A DNA stretch of 64,000 nucleotides. It comes from Hordeum vulgare subsp. vulgare (lineage: Eukaryota > Streptophyta > Magnoliopsida > Poales > Poaceae). The number at the start of each line of letters is the position of its first letter. Within the stretch, counting starts at the first letter, position 1. The notes under the pieces were generated by a model that worked only from the letters and a program-made list of their open reading frames with translations, was not told the DNA's origin and did no database searches. The stretch lies in NCBI RefSeq assembly GCF_904849725.1, contig NC_058524.1:493584263-493648262 (forward strand), given 5' to 3'. Positions 56,401-64,000 of the stretch are shown piece after piece. The position numbers and the translations under genes are program-made.

Positions 56401-57453
56401 GGCTATGATTCTATTTGGGTTGTGGTCGATCGTTTGACCAAGGTAGCTCACTTCATCCCGGTGAAGACTACTTACACGAGTGCCAAGCTGTCCAAGATAT
56501 ATCTGACGAGGATCGTATGTCTGCACGGAGTACCGAAGAGCATTGTGTCAGATAGAGGGACTCAGTTCACATCAAAATTTTGGCACCAACTCCATGAAAC
56601 CTTGGGAATAAGATTGGAGTTCAGTACAACTTTTCACCCGCAGACAGATGGACAGACCGAGAGAGTTAATCAGATTCGGGAGGACATGTTGAGAGCTTGC
56701 GCACTAGACTATGGGTCTAGTTGGGATGACAATTTACCGTATGCCGAGTTCTCATACAACAACAGCTACCAGACCAGTCTGAACATGGCCCCTTTCGAAG
56801 CTCTATACGGAAGGAGGTGCAGAACACCATTGATGTGGGATGGAGTTGGAGACCGGCAACTATTTGGTCCCGACCTTATCCGAGATTCTGAAGAGAAGGT
56901 CAAGCTAATTCGTGACCGACTCAAGATAGCTCAGTCCAGGCAGAAGAGTTATGCGGACACCAAACGCAAGGAAGTAACGTACGAAGTGGGAGACCAAGCA
57001 TATCTTCGGGTGTCTCCACTTCGAGGAATCAAGAGATTCGGTGTGAAAGGAAAATTAGCACCACGTTTCATTGCCCCCTACAAAATTCTTGAACGTGGAG
57101 GCAAAGTTGCATACAAACTGGAACTACAGGAAGGATTGTCCGGAGTTCATGATGTCTTCCATGTTTCCCAGTTGAAGAAATGCCACGATGAGATGGCCGA
57201 TATTCCGTTGAGAGATACAGTGCCCCTAGAGGCCATACAGCTTGACAGTGATTTGACGTATGAGGAGAAACCCGTCCGGATTCTCGAGACTGCCAACAGA
57301 GTTACCCTCAGCAAGATCATCAAGCTCTGCAAGGTGTTGTGGAGCCACCACACCGAGGAAGAAGCCACCTGGGAACGAGAAGAGGATCTTCGTCGAGACC
57401 ACCCACATCTGTTTTCTAGCCAAACCGAATCTCGAGGGCGAGATTCATCTTAA
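53446..57453 (+). pseudogene. R7 gag C-end and pol (PR-RT-RH-IN-chromodomain), two stops
   Basis: One frame to TAA 57451-57453. Counting from 53446: the rest of gag and a His/Asn/Gly-rich linker, zinc knuckle [14 protein letters not shown] at residues 164-177 (all four ligands present), protease FDSGATHSF near 235, RT with FIDD near 55079, and RNase H ([11 protein letters not shown]). TAG 55594-55596 interrupts RNase H and TAG 56002-56004 lies before the integrase. The integrase has a zinc finger (HPGNTKMY...CDVCQR), core (MDFITGLP, SDRGTQFTS, TDGQTERVNQ) and a chromodomain-like end (EEATWEREEDL). Both stops fit CAG to TAG. The order RT-RNase H-integrase marks it as Ty3/Gypsy. Confidence 0.93.
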
Positions 57454-57465
57454 GGTGGGTAGGTT
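57452..57465 (+). promoter_or_regulatory. R7 polypurine tract
   Basis: AAGGTGGGTAGGTT directly before TGTAACATCCC at 57466. The pol stop codon overlaps its start. Confidence 0.75.
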
Positions 57466-60366
57466 TGTAACATCCCAATTTTCCTAATTGGGAATGTTTT
57501 ACATTGTAGCTAAGCATCTATGCATATTGTTTGAAATAAATATAGCTCGTGAATTTTCTTCGTCTTTTTGTTTTGCATTTCCATTTTCCTCGCACGAGAA
57601 ATGCCCGGAGAAAAACTCTCTTGCACGCAAGAGAGAGAGCGGAGGAAAATGACCCTCCAAAGTGCGGGCAAATTTCTGAAATATTTGAGCCAAGCAAACC
57701 CAAAGTTCTTTTGCAAAAATAATTGCAAAAAGAAATAAAGCAAATTTGGGAATTTCTGAAAAAACATTTTTTTAAAGTTTTTATTTTTGCTTTGGAGAAA
57801 TGTTATTCGGGTAGAGATTCTTTTTCTGAATGTTTTGGTATATAATACCATATATTAATATTTTGATTTACTCTCCATTTTTTCGTTTTTATTTTCTGTC
57901 TCGGAAAAGTTAGAGATTAGGAAGTATATATTTTTCCCTTCAGAACCGCCCCGAGCGAAGGATAGTCGATCGGCCGAATTCCCCTTTCCCTGGGATTCGA
58001 GATCCCTTAAAACCGGCCAACCGACCCCCTCTCCCCGCCCCTTCTCTCACTGGCCGTGGCCCCCACCTGCCCGAGCCTGGCACCACGTCGGCCTTCTTCT
58101 TTCTCTTACCTCCCTCTCCTTCCTTTTCTGTGCCAGACCGAATCCGAGACCGAGCCCCTCCCCAACTCAGGATACCCTTCCCCGTATCCTCCCTCTCCCT
58201 TCCTTAGCTATCCCTCCCCATGGCCTATAAATACTCCCCCACCCGAGCCGACCCCGTTCCCAACCCTACCTCGCCGAGCCGCCGTCCCCTCGCCGCCTGA
58301 GCAACCTCGCCGGAGCAGCAGTGCTGCACCCGTCTACCCCGCCCAGGAGCAGCCCCGAGCCCCTCTCACCCCCGCCGCCGCCTCCCCTGAGGAGGAGGAA
58401 CCCCATCGCCGCCGCCCCATCCCCACCGCCCCGGAGCCCCTTCCCCCCCCCCTCGCCGGCGACGCCCTCGCCGGAGTACCAGCCCCCTACACGGTAGCCT
58501 CCCCTTTCTCTGTCTTTTCTTCCGTTTCTTTTTCTTAATCCCTTAGTAGCCCTTAGATCATATTTAGATGGCTTAGATTAGATCTAGAAATAACCTTTCG
58601 GTTTAGTTTAGAAAACCAGTGGTTTTTTAGTTCACTTATGATTTAGCCAGCGATTTTCCTTAGCTTCGGCCGTTTCCCCAAAGCGTTCCACCAAACACCC
58701 TCCACAGCCAATAGCAACTTGCCACGTGTACCCCAATAGCTAGCTAGTTGTTTTCAGTTTTTCTGTCAAAAATTACAAAAACATAAACTTTCTGTTTTGT
58801 TTTGGCCACAACTTTTTATCCCGAAGTCCAATAACATTGATTCTTTTTCCAGTAGCTCACAAATTTCCTGTAGTTTTTAAAAACATATAATTTGTATATG
58901 GTTGATATTTTCAAATATAAGTTAGAGCAGATTTAGTTTAAACCTTGTTTTGCCAATTCCAGGAGTTTAAAAAATGATTTTTAGTTGATTCTTTTTGCTA
59001 CTGCTTCCTAGTGATAAAATCTTACTGTGGTAGAAGTTTCAAGAAATTTTAAAGTATTTTTACCGGTGGTTTCAACAGAAACAAGTTTCTGCCATACCGG
59101 CGCGTGATGAACTCTTTTACTTAGGCTTTCGCAAACCCTTACTTGTGATGTTATTTTTACTTGTGGCTTGATTGAAGTGCTTATGGTGTGCTTTGTGTTT
59201 GTATAGGTAGATCATCCGGAGTGCGAAGCGTGTTACTTAGAAGCGCTCGAGCAAGACAACTATCATCAAGGCAAGTCATTTTGATCATGTTATTTTACCT
59301 ATGTTTTCGATGCATGGTAGATCACCTTTCTTTGCCCAATTTGCATGCTGCCTAGGTACTTGGAAACTTTAGTATAAGTTGTAGCATCATGTGGTAGGAA
59401 CACAACAACCCCGACACTTGGCCCCGGGACGACAATTTCTTAATGCTATGCTTGAGTAGACGGGTTATCGGTTGAGTGTATACCACGAGTGATGCGAGGT
59501 TGATATAATAATCAAGACCGGACTAAGACAAGATTTTCAAGACCTCGGACGCAATGCAACTCTGGGTGAAGGACGGTTGATCGGCTCCCTGGAGAACCCA
59601 GTGGATGCCCGGGATGTTGGAGACCATGTTTTGATCATCCGGTCTTCAAACACCCTGAAGTGCGAGGACAAACCCGGAGACGATCAAATCTTGTGGGGAA
59701 CGTGTGCAAAACTCTGCAGAGTGCCCAACCTAATCGATTAGCCGTGTCCACGATCATGGACAACTTGAGCCGAAGGCATTGAATTTCCCCTGAACTCTCG
59801 ACACAACTTAATAATGATGTGGGTGTTAACATCTATTCGGGTACGAGAATCGGTTGGCGGAACCATCTCGTTAACAACCAACCTTTGTAGTAATATTTTG
59901 CTTTCAACCCCTTTTGTTGTAGGATAAAACTGGCTTTATGCAAAACTTAGCCCCACCAGCCAAATATGCATGTAGAGATAGTTGAATATTATTTTTACTC
60001 CTCTCTTTGATGACTTGCCGGCATATTCAATATCCTGACCTACACGGTTGCAACGTATCATGTTGCAGAGTACTTTTCCAACCAGGAGTGAGGCTACGAT
60101 CTACGCTCAGCGACATGCCCTTGGAGTCGGATGGACTCACCTATCTGATGCTTCTGCTAGTCTTCGTTAGATATCTCAAGAGATGGCCTTCAGCCACTTT
60201 ATTGTAATCCTTTATTGTAATAAAGTACTCTTTATGAGATTGGATTAATAAAGCTGTGTGATTGAACTCTTGAATATATACATTATGTACTGTGTGTGTA
60301 CCAGCATGATCTTGGGATGGTACGGAAACACCAGAGGCTTGACTCGTCTTGAGTCGGGTCGCTACA
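57466..60366 (+). repeat. R7 3' LTR (210-bp deletion)
   Basis: Same as 48844-51949 except for scattered substitutions and loss of the segment equivalent to 50995-51204. The palindrome, hairpin, exon-like block and polyadenylation signals are kept. Confidence 0.92.
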
Positions 60367-60490
60367 GAAACCAACTTCAACTTAAGAAATGATAGCCACA
60401 TTAGCCCTGCCACCTTTCATTTCATGTCTTGAGCATGCATCATCGTGTTGCATTTCCGTGAAGTAATTGTTGTTCCTTCTTGTTTGTCAG

Positions 60491-60575
60491 TGTTGTTCCC
60501 CCTCGCTAAACGATGTTTCCGACGATGTGATCGTTGACATTGATGAAGACTCATTGCTATCTTTAGACGTGTCAG
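60491..60575 (+). other. exon-like block in R5
   Basis: 85 nt between TTTGTCAG and GTGTCAG|GCAAGC. Open in frame 0 and rich in Asp, Ser and Val. It lies in the position of the R4 block 39023-39088. Confidence 0.4.
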
Positions 60576-61995
60576 GCAAGCAAACCTCCCTTGAGCATAT
60601 TGATATAAACCCACTCTCTCGCTCCTGCTCTCTTTTACTGCATTAGGACAAACACGATTCAACTGTACATGTTATCGGTAGTTGAACCTATTCCTTTGCA
60701 TGACCTGATTTTGTCACATTAAATAGTTGAAACCACTTAGCATGAGTAGCAACTGCTTGAGCCTTGTTGTGCTTACTCATCCATGCTTGTTTACAATGCC
60801 TGCTATGCTTAGAGTCGTGCCGGGTCTGATCCATCTGGATGATGAATCGGAATGGTTGTGATCATGTTCTACAGTGTGAGAGTAAAAGTGTGAATCCGAT
60901 TTGGTAAAGGTAGCGATGAGAGGCCATGTAGGAGTACATGGTGGGTTGTCTCATTGGGACCGTCCTTAAAAACTGAGTTCTGTGTATGTTATCCAAGACA
61001 AGATACTACCATGCATTGGGCCCTGAAATATGACCCGGCTCGGCTTATTAATTGCCTAGATCCCTGTCCAGGAGTTGCAATTAGTTTCTGGTGTTTGTAG
61101 GAAAAGTGTTGGTGGCCGTGTTTAGCTCTGCCCGACGGGGTAGGCTTCTCTGCGGCAGACACACGGTGGCACGGTGTACCAAGTGGCACCCGGATGCTGG
61201 GCTTGGGAACCCTGCACACATCGTTTGGGGCCGTAGAGGAAACCTCGGCCGGACTTCCTTGCGGGTTCAGTCTCAAATAGGCGATAAACCTGGACTAGGG
61301 TCTTGTGTGGTTAACGGTCGTGGCCGACACCCACGCTAGTGCTTCCGCTTGAAGGTTGCCGAGATGCATGACATGCATATGGTTCTAAGTGGTGAGAGCA
61401 TGTGTGAAGAAGTATACCCCTGCAGGGTGAATCAATCTGTTCGAATAGCCGCGTCCTTGGATATGGACTACTTGGGAACATTACGTGGTACATAGACAAT
61501 TTAAATGGATACTCTAAAACATGCAAGATAAGTGTGAGTGCTATGGAAGGCCTTCTCGTAGGGAGACGAGAGTGGATCCATAGTGGTGTATTGAATTGGT
61601 GAATATGTGGACTCGTGTGCGCTATCCCACCTCAAATAAAGAACTTGTAGTCGTAGTACATGTTAGCCAAGAGTCAAAGCTGGCTTGCTGCAATCAAACA
61701 CCACAATCCTTTCATTGAAACATGATGCATATGTAGATAGTTCTGATGTAAGACTTGCTAAGTACCTTTGTACTCACGGTTGCTTTATTTATGTTTTGCA
61801 GAGAAGATTTAGTCTGATTAAAGGTTTCTACGCAATGTGTTCGATGTTGACCGGAATAGCTTGGGAATCCCAGAGAGAGGTCTGGCTCCTTTGGTAGGGT
61901 CGTAGTAGCTTTTCAGGATCTTCCATCCACTTTTAGTAGATGTCTGTACCCAGACATGATTTGCTTCCGCTTGTTGTTTGTATGACTTGAGTGTC

Positions 61996-62057
61996 GGGTC
62001 ACGGGACCCCTGTTTTGTAACAACACACTATGTTGACTCTTATGAGTCCTTAATAAA
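61996..62057 (+). terminator. R5 polyadenylation region with two hairpins
   Basis: GGGTC-ACGG-GACCC (61996-62009), GACTC-TTAT-GAGTC (62035-62048), AATAAA (62052-62057). The second stem differs from R4 (GGCTC/GAGCC) by a paired change. Confidence 0.6.
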
Positions 62058-62618
62058 AGCTTGAGTCATAGAGTTATGTTGTGATGCCATGTTGTATCTA
62101 CACATATCGTGCATATTGTGTGTATGTTATGAAATGTATTATATGTGTGGGATTTGACACCTAGTTGTGTGCCTTTAGTAGTACTCTTTACAGGGAAATG
62201 CCTCTTTGTGCTTCTATCGAGGCTTGGTAGCTTGCTACTGCTCTAGACACATTGATTGACCGGCGTGTATCCTTCTTTGCTGTTGTGTCTGTCCCCTCGG
62301 GGAAATGTCACGTGGTGTAATGGAGTCCTTGTAGCTTGCTAAGACTCGTCTACACACGTTGTTGATCGACACCTGCCTTGCTGGGTTATGTATGCCTGTC
62401 CCTGTACGGATGTACCGCTTGGGTTTATAACTAGTCATGTCGACCCGGGTTCTTTGTCGTTTGAACGCTAGCAACATATTCATATACGTGAGCCAAAAGA
62501 CGCAAACGGTCCCGGCCAAGGTAAGGTGGCAGCCGTGGAGTTTACCGTGCGTGAGGCCGCAAATTGATGTGATGTGTTATAGGCTAGGTTCTTATGACTC
62601 AGGATCGGGGTCCCGACA

Positions 62619-64000
62619 GCGTGTTTCCCTTCGCAGCGTCTCGGGTTCGAGTCCCCATGTCGTCCCTTTTTCTGTTTTGTCTTTCTTGTTGTGGTTCAGT
62701 AGTTTAGGCGATGTATGTCTGCATTTCTACCCCTATTAGAACAGCTACATGTGGCTAGCCCACTGGTGGTGGCCGTGCACTCCACCAGGGAGATGGTGGG
62801 TTCGACTCCCACCTCTCTCATATTTCCTTTTATGTGTTTTGGTTTGTGTGTGCCACTGACAGGTGGTCCCAGGGCCCACGTGTCATGCACTAGTGGCCCT
62901 GGTGACTATGACCAGTAGGCCCCCTGTCAGTTTACACATTTTGTGGTGATATAATTGTGACTTCTATGATATCTCCTTGTTTGGAATAATTCCAGAAATG
63001 GAACGGCCTAATCTGGTATATCCCAAATTGGGCACGCTCAGGAACAATTCTTGTTCTTGACTATATGTTGTAGTTTGATCATGTGTTATTTGCTTTTACT
63101 GTTTGTGGTGTTTTTCTGCATGTCACATGGGCAGTATGATATATAGATTTGGGGTAGCAGAACCCAAGGAATCCAATGGTCACACCGGATTCCAGTTTTG
63201 AACAGTTCTGCAGAAGTGTCACTTTGTGATGAGGTGGCACTTGTTTACCTTTGTAGGTTGGTGTAAGTGCATAGTTAGGGATTGAGCATCCATGCATCAT
63301 TTTAGTTAGTGCATCTTGTTGTGCATGTCGGTGGTGAATATATGTGTTGATGCTTGTTTCCGGTTCCCTTCATCTCGTTAGAGTCCGCAAGCGTGTCGGA
63401 AAGTGAGGACCCGTTCGACTACGTTGGTTCGTCTGCTTCACGGAGTCATTCTTCTTCCAAGCGGGATCTCAGGCAACATGACCATCTCCCCAGATACCAT
63501 TACTATCATTGACATGCTAGTTATTTCGATGTTATCGTTATTGTCTCATTGCCTACCACCTGTTAAATATCAGCCTCCCAACATTGCCATGAAAATCCTT
63601 CAACCCGTTCACAACCTAGCAAACCACTGATTGGCTATGTTACCGCTTGCTTAACCATTTGTTAGCGTTGCTAGTTGCAGGTGCAGTTGCTTCCATGTGA
63701 CAACATGGGTTCCTTGTTATATCACCCTAATAAATGCTATTTAATTTAATGCACCTATATACTTGGTAAAAGGTGGAAGGCTCGGCCTTTCTAGCCTGGT
63801 GTTTTGTTCCACCTTTGCCCCCTTAGTTTCGGCTACCGGTGTTATGTTCCATAATTGAGCGCTCAGCTCGGCCTTTCTAGCCTGGTGTTTTGTTCCACCT
63901 TTGCCCCCTTAGTTTCGGCTACCGGTGTTATGTTCCATAATTGAGCGCTCCTAACACGATCGGGGTTGTTATGGGGACCCCCTTGATAATTCGTTTTAGA
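62619..64000 (+). repeat. R1 3' LTR, piece 4 (runs off window)
   Basis: Begins with the R5 TSD GCGTG and matches R1 5' LTR 7252-8545. About 1.25 kb of LTR remains beyond the window. It includes the B box of module 1, all of module 2, and an 86-bp tandem duplication near 63780-63951 not present in the 5' LTR. Confidence 0.9.
63780..63951. repeat. 86-bp tandem duplication in R1 3' LTR
   Basis: Copies 63780-63865 and 63866-63951 start GCTCGGCCTTTCTAGCC and are essentially identical. The 5' LTR has one copy at 8412-8497. Confidence 0.92.

Larger units (their letters stand above)
48844..60366 (+). mobile_element. R7: Tekay-like Gypsy retrotransposon with orf0, broken
   Basis: LTRs 48844-51949 (3106 bp) and 57466-60366 (2901 bp), internal domain 5516 bp. 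It has PBS, orf0, gag, pol with chromodomain-like tail, and polypurine tract. Breaks: stop in orf0 (52652), one-base loss in gag near 53463, stops in pol (55594, 56002). The LTR copies are very similar except for a 210-bp deletion in the 3' copy. I find no clean TSD: the left flank ends TCAAA and the right flank begins GAAAC. Confidence 0.92.
60367..62618 (+). repeat. R5 solo LTR, piece 2
   Basis: Continues R5 to GGGGTCCCGACA at 62618, followed by the TSD GCGTG (62619-62623). It contains an exon-like block 60491-60575 (CAG|GCAAGC donor), a palindrome CCCTGCAGGG 61418-61427, a weakened hairpin 61449-61460, an acceptor-like TTTTGCAG ending 61801, hairpins 61996-62009 and 62035-62048, AATAAA 62052-62057 and a stem-loop 62323-62347 with one mispair. 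Confidence 0.9.

Noticed and set aside
1..64000. Host genes, CRISPR arrays, riboswitches, DNA transposons
   Set aside because: All stretches are accounted for by LTR retrotransposons. I found no spaced repeats of CRISPR type, no terminal inverted repeats of a DNA element and no host protein domain.

Overview
The window is intergenic DNA from a large cereal genome of the wheat/barley tribe (Triticeae). I see no host gene in it. The best species-group marker is a complete Angela/BARE/WIS-type Copia element (12241-20811, 1789-bp LTRs starting TGTTGGAAATATGCCC). It sits among Athila-like elements resembling Sabrina/WHAM (LTRs starting TGATACGTCTC on the minus strand) and long-LTR Tekay-like Gypsy elements. 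Family names are from memory. Coordinates, repeats and target-site duplications (TSDs) are read from the sequence.

Layout, outermost to innermost. R1 (+) is an old Gypsy-type element: 5' LTR 6607-9799 (its start lies left of the window), a short non-coding internal domain 9800-11150, and a 3' LTR starting at 11151 that is cut into four pieces (11151-12240, 20812-20907, 46736-47031, 62619-64000) and runs off the right edge. R2 (-), Athila-like, occupies 1-6606 and sits in the 5' LTR of R1. Angela (+) 12241-20811 (TSD TCTCC), R3 (-) 20908-46735 (TSD GTGCG/GGGCG) and R5 (+) 47032-62618 (TSD GCGTG, a solo LTR) sit in the 3' LTR of R1. R4 (+) 27100-44643 (TSD GAAGG) is a Tekay-like Gypsy element inserted in the gag of R3. 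R6 (+) 40308-43859 (TSD TTCAT) is a solo LTR inside the 3' LTR of R4. R7 (+) 48844-60366 is a second Tekay-like Gypsy element inside R5. This gives three levels of nesting below R1, and every base belongs to a retrotransposon.

Coding content. R4 and R7 each have PBS, an extra ORF (orf0) upstream of gag, gag, and a pol with protease, RT, RNase H, integrase and a chromodomain-like tail. Both pols are broken by a frameshift and stops. R3 keeps broken gag and protease only, with no RT or integrase. R2 keeps one broken ORF. Angela has almost identical LTRs but a heavily decayed pol.

The most interesting signal is in the LTRs of R1, R4, R5, R6 and R7. Although the families are diverged, all keep the same order of parts: a short exon-like block ending in AG followed by the rare GC donor GCAAG; then a perfect palindrome (CCCTGCAGGG or ACTCTGCAGAGT, with paired changes) and a small hairpin with paired changes (CCGCG-TC-CGCGG or CCGTG-TC-CACGG); then a TTGCAG/TTGTAG acceptor-like site. 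In R4 and R5 two more hairpins and an AATAAA follow. This looks like a gene-like, structured RNA module carried in the LTR. The R1 LTR also carries two tRNA-like A-box/B-box pairs.
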